A DNA stretch of 36,803 nt from JBIOWF01 sp044868295 (GTDB taxonomy: Bacteria; Actinomycetota; Actinomycetes; Streptosporangiales; Streptosporangiaceae): contig JBIOWF010000110.1 in assembly GCA_044868295.1 (NCBI GenBank), positions 1 through 36,803 on the forward strand, read 5' to 3'. Position numbers and translations under genes: made by a program. Shown one piece after another: positions 8,655 to 16,659 of this stretch; the first letter of the stretch is position 1; each line of letters opens with the position of its first letter. The notes beneath the pieces are model-generated. The model made no database searches. It was given only the letters and a program-made list of their open reading frames with translations, and was not told where the DNA came from.

Positions 8655-9304
8655 AACTTATATCCAACTCCGGGCACGGTTTCGATGACCTGCGGCTCGC
8701 CGAGCTTCTTACGCAGGGTCATCATCGTCACGCGCACCACGTTCGTGAACGGGTCGATGTGCTCGTCCCAGGCCTTGTCCAGCAGGTCCTCCTGGCTGAC
8801 GACGGCGCCTTCCGCGCGCATCAGCTCCTCAAGGACCGCGAACTCCTTCTTGGTGAGCACGACCTCTTTGTCCTCCCGGGTGACAAGGCGCTTGCCGGGG
8901 TCCAGCCGGATCCCGGCCCGCTCCAGCACGGGCGGCAGCGCCGGCGCCGAGCGGCGGCCGAGTGCCCGCACACGGGCGATCAGCTCGACGAAGACGAACG
9001 GCTTGGCCAGGTAGTCGTCGGCGCCGAGCTCCAGGCCCTCCACTTTGGCGTCCACTTCACCCGACGCGGTGAGCATGATGATCCGCGAGGCGGACCGCTG
9101 CGCGACCAGTTGCCGGGCCACCTCGTCCCCGTGGACTTTCGGCAGGTCACGGTCCAGAACTATCACGTCGTAGTCGATATAGCTCGTCTTCTCCAGCGCG
9201 GCGGCGCCGTCGTACGCCACGTCGACGGCCATCGCCTCGCGCCGCAGGCCGGTCGCGATCGCGTCAGCGAGCACCCGCTCGTCCTCCACCACAAGCACTC
9301 GCAT
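8651..9304 (-). CDS. cutR: OmpR-family response regulator, CutR-like
   Basis: A 217-aa regulator. The receiver domain has the acidic pair E7/D8, phospho-acceptor D51 in VLDRDLP, T79 and K101 in AKPF. The C-terminal winged helix ends VVRVTMMTLRKKLG and then VIETVPGVGYKL, as in OmpR/PhoB proteins. The start ATG is preceded by a strong GAGGAGGATCTAC. In Streptomyces CutRS has been linked to secretion stress and antibiotic production; whether this holds here is inference. The 292-bp divergent upstream region carries an 11-bp-period direct repeat that could be an autoregulatory site, and a 16-bp perfect hairpin in the likely leader. Confidence 0.92.
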   Translation of the reverse strand: MRVLVVEDERVLADAIATGLRREAMAVDVAYDGAAALEKTSYIDYDVIVLDRDLPKVHGDEVARQLVAQRSASRIIMLTASGEVDAKVEGLELGADDYLAKPFVFVELIARVRALGRRSAPALPPVLERAGIRLDPGKRLVTREDKEVVLTKKEFAVLEELMRAEGAVVSQEDLLDKAWDEHIDPFTNVVRVTMMTLRKKLGEPQVIETVPGVGYKL

Positions 9305-9341
9305 GTAGATCCTCCTCGCTGGAACAGCGCCCGGTCGTGCC

Positions 9342-9377
9342 GCCTGCGGGCGCGTGGCCCTCCACGCGCCCGCAGGC
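9342..9377 (-). promoter_or_regulatory. Strong hairpin in the cutR leader
   Basis: Arm GCCTGCGGGCGCGTGG (9342-9357) is perfectly complementary to 9362-9377 around a four-base loop. It ends 37 bases before the cutR start codon. It could be an attenuator or a roadblock to opposing transcription. No U-tract follows on either strand. Confidence 0.6.
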
Positions 9378-9403
9378 AGTGCTTCATTGTGGCCCTATTT
9401 GAC

Positions 9404-9422
9404 GTAAGCGGACGGTAAGCGG
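9404..9422. promoter_or_regulatory. 11-bp-period direct repeat, candidate OmpR-family (CutR) operator
   Basis: GTAAGCGG occurs at 9404-9411 and again at 9415-9422, exactly 11 bp apart, each preceded by GAC. Tandem half sites one helical turn apart are typical of OmpR/PhoB-family regulators. The position, 100 bp upstream of cutR, suits autoregulation. Confidence 0.5.
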
Positions 9423-9596
9423 TTCCCCTACTCCAGGTGAGGTAGTGCACAGAAATTCGTTGGTTTGGGAACACATGGGGGGTGGGTAGGTGGGGTCTAC
9501 ACCCCTCCATCGTTGCCGGGGAAGAGCGCGCTCTCCCCAGGAGCCGGTGGGGGTTCCGCCGCGAGGCACCTTTCGCCCCCTGAGAAAGAAGGTGAG

Positions 9597-9761
9597 ATGG
9601 GCGAGTTCACGACCACAATCGAGAGCCGGCTCGACCAGGCCTACAAAGGCCTCAAGGAGGCCACGTCGAACGGCGATGACTTCCTCGCCGACACCCTCAC
9701 CGCCGAGATCGAAGACCTGCACCGTCTAGCCGACGATCACGGCGTCCCGATTCAGCGGTAA
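9597..9761 (+). CDS. Small conserved-looking hypothetical protein, 54 aa
   Basis: A 54-aa acidic, helical protein that starts MGEFTTTIESRLDQAYKGLK and ends DDHGVPIQR. It has a plausible ribosome binding site (GAAGGTGAG directly before ATG) and a strong hairpin terminator 26 bp after its stop, which supports real expression. The heptad-like spacing of Leu, Ile and Ala suggests a helical hairpin. No domain is recognised. It diverges from cutR across a 292-bp region with several potential hairpins in its own leader (9491-9580). Expression under CutR control is an inference from the shared intergenic region. Confidence 0.7.
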   Translation: MGEFTTTIESRLDQAYKGLKEATSNGDDFLADTLTAEIEDLHRLADDHGVPIQR

Positions 9762-9786
9762 CGGTACTCCGCACTCCTGTCCTACC

Positions 9787-9821
9787 GCCGGTCATGCGAT
9801 CCCTGTGATCGCATGACCGGC
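9787..9821. terminator. Bidirectional intrinsic-type hairpin between convergent genes
   Basis: Arm GCCGGTCATGCGATC (9787-9801) is perfectly complementary to 9807-9821 around a five-base loop. It sits between the 3' ends of the 54-aa gene (plus) and suhB (minus). Such hairpins without a long T-tract are common terminators in GC-rich actinomycetes. Confidence 0.8.
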
Positions 9822-9896
9822 GCCGTCATTTCCGCCGCTTCCGGCGGGCGACTCTCCCTGGGGTTCCGGCGGCTTTCCTGAGCTTCCGGCGGCCGG

Positions 9897-10721
9897 TCAG
9901 GCGTCGCGGTCGGGATCCAAGGGGGCCAGCAGGTCGTGCAGGTCCTCGAACAGGCCGGGGCCCGCGCAGATGGCCAGTTCGACCTTGTCCAGCGAGGTGT
10001 TGTACGGCTTGCCGTACAGGCCCTCGATGCGCGCCCCCGCCTCGGTGGCGATGAGCCCGCCGGCGGCGAAGTCCCAGTACATCGGGCCGCGTTCGTAGAA
10101 ACCGTCGACCCGGCCGGACGCGACCGAGCAGAGATCGGCCGCGGCGGAGCCGGCCCGCCGGATGTCCCGGACCTTCGGCAGCACGTGGGTCAGGACCTCC
10201 GCCTGTACGGCACGCCGCCCCGGCGCATAACCGAAGCCCGTGGCGATCAGCGCCCGGTCCAGGGGGACCGCGGTGTTGCACCGCAGCCGTTGCCCGCCGA
10301 GCCAGGCGCCGCCTCCCTTGACCGCGGTGAACACCTCACCGCGCGGAACCACGTTGACGACGCCCGCGACGATCTCCCCGTCCACCTCGGCCGCGATGCT
10401 GACGGACCATTCCGGCAGGCCGTACAGGAAGTTGACGGTGCCGTCGATCGGGTCGACGATCCACCGGACGCCGCCCTTGCCGGGGGTGTCGCCACCCTCC
10501 TCGCCCAAGATCGCATCGTACGGCCTGGCCTCGGTGAGGCGTGAACGGATCAGCTCCTCGGCGGCCCGGTCGAGGGCGGTGACGACGTCGGTGGGGCTCG
10601 ACTTGGTCTCCAGGACCTCCGGCCGGGCCGGGCGCTTGGCGAGCAGCATGTCGCCCGCCTCCACCGCGATCTTCACGGCCAGCCCCAGCGACTCCTCGTG
10701 GTCACGCACCGGTTCCATCAT
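9897..10721 (-). CDS. suhB: Inositol monophosphatase family protein
   Basis: A 274-aa Mg-dependent phosphatase of the IMPase/SuhB family, acting on inositol-1-phosphate or a related sugar phosphate in the cytoplasm. The metal-binding motifs are GEEGG (after YDAIL) and WIVDPIDGTVNF, with the distal WDFAAGGLIATEAGA motif near the C terminus. Related actinobacterial enzymes include histidinol-phosphate and fructose-bisphosphate phosphatases, so the substrate is not certain. I chose the first of two adjacent ATGs (10721). AAAGGAGGGG lies about 12 bases upstream, slightly far. A longer reading to 10946 would overlap the S9 peptidase remnant and is unlikely. The gene lies between cutRS and hemH, as I recall from Streptomyces. 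Confidence 0.92.
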   Translation of the reverse strand: MMEPVRDHEESLGLAVKIAVEAGDMLLAKRPARPEVLETKSSPTDVVTALDRAAEELIRSRLTEARPYDAILGEEGGDTPGKGGVRWIVDPIDGTVNFLYGLPEWSVSIAAEVDGEIVAGVVNVVPRGEVFTAVKGGGAWLGGQRLRCNTAVPLDRALIATGFGYAPGRRAVQAEVLTHVLPKVRDIRRAGSAAADLCSVASGRVDGFYERGPMYWDFAAGGLIATEAGARIEGLYGKPYNTSLDKVELAICAGPGLFEDLHDLLAPLDPDRDA

Positions 10722-11169
10722 GCCGACCTGCCCCTCCTTTGCCGTGATCACGCTTTGCCATGATTTCATGTGGTTCCCGATCACAGTCAGCGATCGTGGT
10801 CCGCGCCTGGGCGATTCCCTCCCCGGTGCCGAGGTCGACCACCCATAGCTCGACCGCGGTCGACAGGTCCTCGGTCGAGTGCCGCTCCCGAGTGCAGGCG
10901 ACGTATCCGCCGTCGGGCGAGACGACCACCGGCCCGCCGAAGTCATGCGTCTCCGACACGGCCAGGACCCGCCGGGCCGCGCCCGCGCCCGGGCTGATGT
11001 CGATGGCGACGAGTTCCCAGCGCAACCGGCCGTTGCCGACCGGGACCGCCCAGGTCGTGATGACGGCGGCCCCGTCCGGAGTCACCGCGAACGACGCCTC
11101 GTCGAGCGCGCGCCCCGGCTCCGGCGTCAGATCCCCGGCGTCCAGTTCGTCCGGTACGGCGCTCACCAA
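10702..11169 (-). pseudogene. Remnant of an S9 (prolyl oligopeptidase-type) peptidase, mid-propeller fragment
   Basis: The 155-codon reading contains ALDEASFAVTPDGAAVITTW, LRWELVAIDI, DFGGPVVVSPDGGYVAC and STAVELWVVDLGTGEG. These are beta-propeller blade patterns of S9 acylaminoacyl peptidases (usually around 600 aa or more). The N-terminal blades and the entire catalytic alpha/beta-hydrolase domain are missing on both sides. The reading starts with TTG and has no clear ribosome binding site. Its last codons overlap the suhB start by about 20 bases. I read it as a decayed gene fragment; a domesticated small protein is the alternative. It may still be cotranscribed into suhB. Confidence 0.6.
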
Positions 11170-11416
11170 CCGAACCTACCCCGATCTTCGGCCGCTCCCA
11201 AGGAACGACAACGCATCACATCCTCCCGTCGCGGGGACCGGCGGCCGGGCCGAATAGGGTGTGAGGCCTGGGGAGGCACCCGACCTTCGCGAAAAACGAC
11301 GCGTCGCACCGATCCGAACGGCGACGCGCGCCAGGACGCGCACCGCGATATGCGCTGCGACGCGTGCTGCGATGCGAAGGCACACCGAGGAGCGGATGAG
11401 GGGCGAGGGCGACGCG

Positions 11417-12385
11417 ATGGCACAGGGGTATGACGCGCTGCTGGTCGTGTCGTTCGGGGGACCTGAGAAGCCGGACGACGTCATGCCGTTCCTGGAGAAC
11501 GTCGTGCGTGGCCGTGGGGTGCCGCGCGAGCGGCTGCTGGAGGTCGAGGCCCACTACCAGCGCTTCGGCGGGGTCAGCCCGATCAACCAGCAGTGCCGCG
11601 ACCTGATCGCGGCGCTCGACGTCGATCTCCCGGTCTACTGGGGCAACCGCAACTGGCATCCCTTCCTGGAGGACACGCTCCGTCAGATGGCCGCCGACGG
11701 GGTCCGCAGGGCGGCGGCGTTCGTCACCGCCGCGTACAGCTCCTATTCGAGCTGCCGCCAGTACCGCGACGACATCGCCCTGGCCCGCGCGAACGTCCCC
11801 GGCGCCCCGGAGGTCGTCAAGCTGCGGCACTACTTCGATCATCCCGGTTTCGTCGCGGCGATGGTCGACCACACCCGCGAGGCTCTGGAGCGGCTCCCCG
11901 AGGAGCACCGGGACGCGGCGCGGCTGGTGTTCACGGCGCACAGCATCCCGGTCTCGATGGCGGACACGGCCGGGCCGCGGGGCGGTGCCTACCAGGCCCA
12001 ACTGGCGGCCACCGCCTCCCTGGTGGCCCGCGAGGTCACCGGTGATCGTCCGTGGGACCTGGTGTGGCAGAGCCGCAGCGGCCCGCCGCACATCCCCTGG
12101 CTGGAGCCGGACGTCTGCGACCACCTGGAGGAACTGCACGCCTCCGGCGCCGAGGCGGTCGTCCTGGTGCCGATCGGCTTCGTGTCCGACCACATGGAGG
12201 TCGTCTACGACCTCGACGTGGAGGCCAAGTCGCTCGCCGAGAAGCTCGGCCTGCCGCTCGCCCGCGCGGCGACGGCGGGAACCCATCCCCGGTTCGTCTC
12301 GATGATCGCCGAGCTGCTCGCCGAGCCGGAGCCGGTCGCGTGCCAGGCGACGTGTTGCCCCGCCCCCGCGCGGCGGCCGAGCTGA
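11417..12385 (+). CDS. hemH: Ferrochelatase (coproporphyrin/protoheme type)
   Basis: It inserts Fe(II) into a porphyrin. In actinobacteria the enzyme usually acts on coproporphyrin III in the coproporphyrin-dependent heme pathway (also called CpfC). From the ATG at 11417 it is 322 aa. Family features are YDALLVVSFGGPE at the N terminus, GGVSPINQQC, PVYWGNRNWHPF, AAYSSYSSCRQYR, the catalytic His in FTAHSIPVSM, and PIGFVSDHMEVVYDLD. The C-terminal CQATCCP, with an internal Cys, probably ligates the [2Fe-2S] cluster seen in actinobacterial ferrochelatases. An in-frame ATG at 11396 (GAGGAGCGG upstream) is an alternative start. Upstream bases 11170-11395 show no gene. Confidence 0.95.
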   Translation: MAQGYDALLVVSFGGPEKPDDVMPFLENVVRGRGVPRERLLEVEAHYQRFGGVSPINQQCRDLIAALDVDLPVYWGNRNWHPFLEDTLRQMAADGVRRAAAFVTAAYSSYSSCRQYRDDIALARANVPGAPEVVKLRHYFDHPGFVAAMVDHTREALERLPEEHRDAARLVFTAHSIPVSMADTAGPRGGAYQAQLAATASLVAREVTGDRPWDLVWQSRSGPPHIPWLEPDVCDHLEELHASGAEAVVLVPIGFVSDHMEVVYDLDVEAKSLAEKLGLPLARAATAGTHPRFVSMIAELLAEPEPVACQATCCPAPARRPS

Positions 12386-12506
12386 TCGCCGATCATCGGA
12401 CACCCGGTCATCTCGCTGGGGCGATCACCGGGCGTGGTGGGGGTGGCCGCAGGGCTTGCCGAGCCGGTTACCGGCCCACGCGCTCGACCATGCCTGGGCG
12501 AGCCGA

Positions 12507-13652
12507 TCACTGGGCGGGATAGGTGCGGGCGTAGGCCTCGGCCAGGCCGAGGACCTTGTTCACATATGCCCATGAGTGGTTGTAGAACCAGACGGACTTC
12601 CTGAGTTTGTCGCCGCCGAGTCCCCCGCCGTTGGCGCACAGGTACTTGGCCGCCGACGGGACGGCGTCGTAAGGGCTCCAGATGTCCGCCTCGCCGTCGC
12701 CGTCCCCGTCGACGCCGTAGGTCTTCCAGGTGGCCGGCATGAACTGCATCGGCCCGAGGGCGCCCGCCGAGGACGGGCCGTTGTTGCGCCCGTGGCCGCT
12801 CTCCACCTGGCCGATCGCGGCGAGAACCGTCCACGACAGGCCGGGACAGACCGTGGCGGCGCGCTGGTAGAGCTCCAGGTAGCTCTCCGGCCGCCCCACG
12901 AGCACCTGCCGCGCCTTCGGCGCCTCCTGCGGAGCGCGGTTTTCGCCCACCGGGACGATCTGGGCATTCGGCCCCAGCAGGCGTTTGACCCGCTCCTGGC
13001 TGATCTTGCCCGCGTCTCCGTGGACGAGGACGACCACGCCCTGGGCGAAGCCGAGCCGCCGGCCGAGATCCTTGCCTATCAGCCCGTCCACTCCCGGAAG
13101 GCCCAGCGACGCGGAGGCCGCCACCCGCAGGCGCGGCCCGCCGTCCAGCTGGTATTCGGCTCCGAGCACCATCCCGAGGCGCTTGACCGTCGCACCGTCC
13201 GCCACGAACTCGTCCCGGGCGAGCGCGCTCCACACCTCGGGGTGCTCGGCGACCTGTTTCGGCGTCCAGGACCGGAACTGGGCCGGGTCGACCGCGAGCA
13301 GCCGCAGCCCGGTGCCGGAGATCCGGACGGTCCCGCCGTCGGCGGCGGCGACCTTCTGCACGTGCGCGAGATCGGCGATCTTCCGTAGAGTCTTCACCGA
13401 CACCGTTGACGGGGCGATGGCCAGCAGGCGCGGCGGGGTCACCTGCACGCCGGGGCCGCCGACGACCGGCGGGCTCGACGGAAGCGTCGGATCGGGCACC
13501 AGGGCGACTTGTCGGTCCTCCTCGGCGACCGGCGTCCCGCTCTTCTTCCCGGTGAGGAGGAAGAGGCCACCCACGGCGATGACAAAGGTGATCACAACAG
13601 CGAGCCCAGCCACAAGCGCACGAAGCGGCGCGAACGACGGAGGGCGGGGCAC
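12507..13652 (-). CDS. Membrane-anchored lytic murein transglycosylase
   Basis: A 381-aa protein with an N-terminal signal-anchor (about residues 11-33, LRALVAGLAVVITFVIAVGGLFLLTG) and an extracytoplasmic region. The C-terminal lytic transglycosylase domain (about 265-375) cleaves glycan strands to 1,6-anhydro products. The catalytic Glu is probably E284 in IGQVESGHGRNNG, followed by GALGPMQFMPATWKTYG, DIWSPYDAVPSAAKYLC and WFYNHSWAYVNKVL. This is the SLT_2/MltB-like pattern of many actinobacterial enzymes. Residues about 75-250 include a region with VKRLLGPNAQIVPVGE and no recognised domain. The gene converges on hemH, and the 121-bp gap 12386-12506 shows no clear terminator. The divergent neighbour is the MFS gene. 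Confidence 0.9.
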   Translation of the reverse strand: MPRPPSFAPLRALVAGLAVVITFVIAVGGLFLLTGKKSGTPVAEEDRQVALVPDPTLPSSPPVVGGPGVQVTPPRLLAIAPSTVSVKTLRKIADLAHVQKVAAADGGTVRISGTGLRLLAVDPAQFRSWTPKQVAEHPEVWSALARDEFVADGATVKRLGMVLGAEYQLDGGPRLRVAASASLGLPGVDGLIGKDLGRRLGFAQGVVVLVHGDAGKISQERVKRLLGPNAQIVPVGENRAPQEAPKARQVLVGRPESYLELYQRAATVCPGLSWTVLAAIGQVESGHGRNNGPSSAGALGPMQFMPATWKTYGVDGDGDGEADIWSPYDAVPSAAKYLCANGGGLGGDKLRKSVWFYNHSWAYVNKVLGLAEAYARTYPAQ

Positions 13653-13823
13653 CCGGCTCAGATTAATCCCTTCACCCCATTGACGGAAAAATCACTTGCC
13701 ACCTGGCCGCCCTGTGCGTAAGGGTCGAGATGGAGAAGAGGCCGTCCGCGTGTCACGGGCTGGAAGCCCGTGGCCGCCGCCACATGGCGTGCCCGGACGC
13801 ACACAGTGCCAAGGGGATACATC

Positions 13824-15014
13824 ATGGTCGGGCCGTATCGCGGGCTGTTCGGCGCGCCTGGCGTCAGAGGCTTCGTTCTCGCGGGATTCGTCGGCAGGAT
13901 CCCCATGTCCATGCTCGGCATCGGCATCGTCCTGCTGATCTCGGCCCTCACCGGCTCGTACGCGACCGCGGGCGCCGTCGCGGCGACCGTGTCGGTCGCC
14001 TATGCCGTCGCCGCTCCGCTGTCCGGCCGGCTGGTGGACCGATTCGGCCAGGCCAGAGTCCTGATCCCGTCAGTCCTCGCGCACGGCGCCGCGCTTGCCG
14101 CACTGATGCTGTGCGCCCACGGCAAGGCGCCTTCGTGGACGCTGTACGCCACCGGCGTCGTCGCGGGCGCCACGACCACGTCGCTCGGCTCGATGGCCCG
14201 GGCCCGCTGGTCGCACGTTCTCCAAGACCCGGCGAAACTGCACACCGCGTTCTCGTTTGAGTCCGTGGCCGATGAAGTGATCTTCGTGGCGGGCCCGGCC
14301 TTCGTCACCGTGCTCGCCACCGGAGTCAACGTCTACGCGGGGATCATCGCGGCCATCGTGCTCACCCTGACCGGCGGCCTGGCGTTCGCCGCGATGCGGA
14401 GCACGGAGCCGCCGGCCGTACGAGATCGGGAACACTCCGCGTCGCCGATCGCGATCCCCGGTGTCGCGCTGCTGTCGGCCGTCTTCCTCGCGATGGGCGC
14501 GGTCTTCGGCTCCATCGACATCGTCACGGTCGCGTTCGCCGAGGAGCACGGCAACAAGGCGGCGGCCGGGCTCATGCTGGCGGCGATCGCGAGCGGGAGC
14601 ATGATCTCCGGGCTGTGGTACGGCTCCCGCCACTGGAAGATCACGCTGCGCGGCCGGTTCGTCCGGGGACTCTCGCTTTTCGGAGCGGGGCTGACACCGA
14701 TCCTTCTGATGGATGGCATCGGGGCGATGTCCGTCGCGCTCTTCTTCGCGGGGCTGGCGATCTCTCCCATCCTGATCACCGGGTTCTCGCTCATCGAACG
14801 CCTCGTCCCGTCCTCGCAGCTCACCGAGGGCATGGCGTGGATCTCGACCTCCATCGGCTTCGGGGTGGCGATCGGCGCCTGGGCGGGCGGGCGCCTGACG
14901 GACCTGTACGGCGCGTCGAACGCGTACGGTTTCTCCTACGTATGCGCCCTGCTGGCCGCCGTCGTCGGCGTGACCGGCTCGGCCCTGGTCCGGGTCGAGC
15001 AACGTAGTTTCTAG
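13824..15014 (+). CDS. MFS transporter (putative efflux)
   Basis: A 396-aa protein with about twelve hydrophobic spans in two halves, in the major facilitator style. Loop 2-3 has GRLVDRFGQARVLIP, and the second half has a similar motif near GGRLTDLYGASNAYGF. The ATG at 13824 is preceded by AAGGGGATACATC; an upstream in-frame ATG at 13770 would add a hydrophilic extension and is unlikely. The substrate is unknown, and drug or metabolite efflux is a guess from similarity to small actinobacterial MFS exporters. A small hairpin (CACGGGCT / AGCCCGTG, 13754-13772) lies in the leader. The lactone oxidase gene follows 90 bp downstream in the same direction. Confidence 0.88.
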   Translation: MVGPYRGLFGAPGVRGFVLAGFVGRIPMSMLGIGIVLLISALTGSYATAGAVAATVSVAYAVAAPLSGRLVDRFGQARVLIPSVLAHGAALAALMLCAHGKAPSWTLYATGVVAGATTTSLGSMARARWSHVLQDPAKLHTAFSFESVADEVIFVAGPAFVTVLATGVNVYAGIIAAIVLTLTGGLAFAAMRSTEPPAVRDREHSASPIAIPGVALLSAVFLAMGAVFGSIDIVTVAFAEEHGNKAAAGLMLAAIASGSMISGLWYGSRHWKITLRGRFVRGLSLFGAGLTPILLMDGIGAMSVALFFAGLAISPILITGFSLIERLVPSSQLTEGMAWISTSIGFGVAIGAWAGGRLTDLYGASNAYGFSYVCALLAAVVGVTGSALVRVEQRSF

Positions 15015-15104
15015 TCCCCGCTCCAGGGACGTGACCAGCATGCGACGGGTAGGCACCGAGCACATTCGTGAGTAATATTCATATTCGCGGAGTGGAGGAA
15101 GGCC

Positions 15105-16382
15105 ATGGACGGCTTCGTCAACTGGGCTCGGAACGAGTCCATCGTGCCCGCCGAGGTCCGCACCCCCGCCTCCGCCGCCGACGTCGCGAGAGCCGTACGG
15201 GATGCGGCGAAGACCGGCCGGCGGGTCCGGATGGTCGGCACGGGGCACTCGTTCACCGGCGTGGCTCTGACGGACGGCATCATGCTGCGGCCGGACGCTC
15301 TGACCGGCATCCTGGAGGCGGGCGACGGCTGGGTCAAGGTCGCCGCCGGCACTCCTCTCCACGTCCTGAACGAGGAGTTGCACCGTCGCGGGCTCGCCCT
15401 CGCCAACATGGGCGACATCACCGCGCAGACGGTCTCCGGAGCCATCCAGACCGGCACCCACGGAACCGGCCGTGAGATCGGCGGCCTCGCCGACCAGGTG
15501 CTGGAGCTGGAGCTGGTGCCGGCCGACGGGTCGGTCACGACCGCGAGCGAGGGCGACCTCTTCGACGCCGCCAGGGTCGGTCTCGGCGCGCTGGGCATCC
15601 TGACCGCCGTCACGCTGCGGGTCGAGCCCTCCTTCCTGCTCCACAACCGCCGCGAGCCCCTGCCGTTCAGCGGCATCCTGGCGTCGCTGGACGAGCTCAC
15701 CGCCGAGAACGAGCACCTCGACTTCTTCTGGCTGCCGCACACCGACACCTGCCTCGTCAAGCGGAACAACCGGGCGCGGGGGCCGGCCCGGCCGCCGAGC
15801 GCGTTCAAGCACTGGCTGGACAACGTCTTCCTGGAGAACACGCTCTTCGGCGCGGCGTGCGCGCTCGGCGCGAGGTTCCCGGGCGCGATCCCCCGGATCA
15901 ACGGGATCTCCGCAAGCGTGCTGAGCGCGTCGGAGTCGGTGGACACCTCCTACAAGATCTTCACCAGCGTTCGCGAGGTCCGCTTCCTGGAAACGGAGTA
16001 CGCGATCCCGCGGGAACACCTCGGGCAGGCGCTTCGTGAGATCCGTGACCTCATCGAGCGATCGGGGTGGACGATCACGTTCCCGGTGGAGGTCCGCGTC
16101 ACGCCTCCCTCTGACGCGTGGCTCTCCACGGCGTACGGCAGGGAATCCGCATATATCGCCTGCCACATCTACCGGAAGACTCCGAACCCCGCCTATTTCG
16201 AGGGCGTCGAGGAGATCATGACCAGACTCCAGGGCCGCCCGCACTGGGGAAAGATGCACACCCGCGACGCTTCCTACCTGAGCACCGTCTATCCGAAGTT
16301 CGCCGACTTCCTGGAGATGCGCGACAAGCTCGACCCGCAGCGGCTGTTCACCAATGAGTACCTGGACCGGGTCCTCGGCTGA
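15105..16382 (+). CDS. D-arabinono-1,4-lactone / L-gulono-1,4-lactone oxidase-type FAD oxidoreductase
   Basis: A 425-aa member of the VAO flavoprotein family, oxidising an aldonolactone or a related polyol with O2. The N-terminal FAD-binding domain has the GTGHSFTGVALTDG stretch, whose His sits where family members attach FAD covalently, and GAIQTGTHGTGREIGGLADQ. The C-terminal ALO domain ends HWGKMHTRDASYLSTVYPKF then FLEMRDKLDPQRLFTNEYL, a strong family signature. Alditol oxidases such as XyoA are close relatives, so the substrate is undetermined. GGAGGAAGGCC before ATG supports the start. The gene could be cotranscribed with the MFS gene, although the 90-bp spacing leaves room for its own promoter. 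Confidence 0.93.
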   Translation: MDGFVNWARNESIVPAEVRTPASAADVARAVRDAAKTGRRVRMVGTGHSFTGVALTDGIMLRPDALTGILEAGDGWVKVAAGTPLHVLNEELHRRGLALANMGDITAQTVSGAIQTGTHGTGREIGGLADQVLELELVPADGSVTTASEGDLFDAARVGLGALGILTAVTLRVEPSFLLHNRREPLPFSGILASLDELTAENEHLDFFWLPHTDTCLVKRNNRARGPARPPSAFKHWLDNVFLENTLFGAACALGARFPGAIPRINGISASVLSASESVDTSYKIFTSVREVRFLETEYAIPREHLGQALREIRDLIERSGWTITFPVEVRVTPPSDAWLSTAYGRESAYIACHIYRKTPNPAYFEGVEEIMTRLQGRPHWGKMHTRDASYLSTVYPKFADFLEMRDKLDPQRLFTNEYLDRVLG

Positions 16383-16490
16383 TCACCACTCCTTCGATTC
16401 TTCCCGGTTCTTCTCCCAGCACTTGACCCAAGTTCACCGCGACATCCGCCGTCCTTAGCGAGAATCCCTAACGGGTTGCTGAACTCCAGT

Positions 16491-16533
16491 GCTCTATATA
16501 AGGGTGAATGCGAAAAATGTGACCGGCGTCACG
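16491..16533 (+). promoter_or_regulatory. sepH upstream region: TATA-like element and Crp/Fnr-type palindrome
   Basis: The 277-bp gap before sepH contains the AT-rich CTATATAAGG around 16494-16503. It also has TGTGACCGGCGTCACG at 16518-16533, which matches the Crp-type TGTGA-N6-TCACA pattern at nine of ten positions. The placement just downstream of the possible -10 would suit repression. No other gene is seen in 16383-16659. Confidence 0.4.
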
Positions 16534-16659
16534 TTGCCCGCCGCACCTCTGAGGAAGGCGATGTTCGGACATGCCGGGTACGGTGCTGGAAGGCAACCGG
16601 CTCACGCGAGAGACTCAAGGGTCCGGGGGAAGATTGAGCACGACGACGAAGGGACTCGC

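Noticed and set aside
9518..9580. Possible riboswitch before the 54-aa gene
   Set aside because: The conserved cores of the classes I know (ydaO, ZTP, SAM, glutamine) are not present, so only a generic structured leader is reported.
10721..10946. N-terminal extension of suhB
   Set aside because: The extension has no inositol monophosphatase similarity and overlaps the S9 peptidase remnant in another frame; the ATG pair at 10721/10718 fits the family.
13754..13772. Hairpin CACGGGCT/AGCCCGTG ahead of the MFS gene, similar to hairpins at IS200/IS605 ends
   Set aside because: No TnpA or TnpB coding sequence is nearby, and the hairpin is short enough to be an ordinary leader structure or chance.
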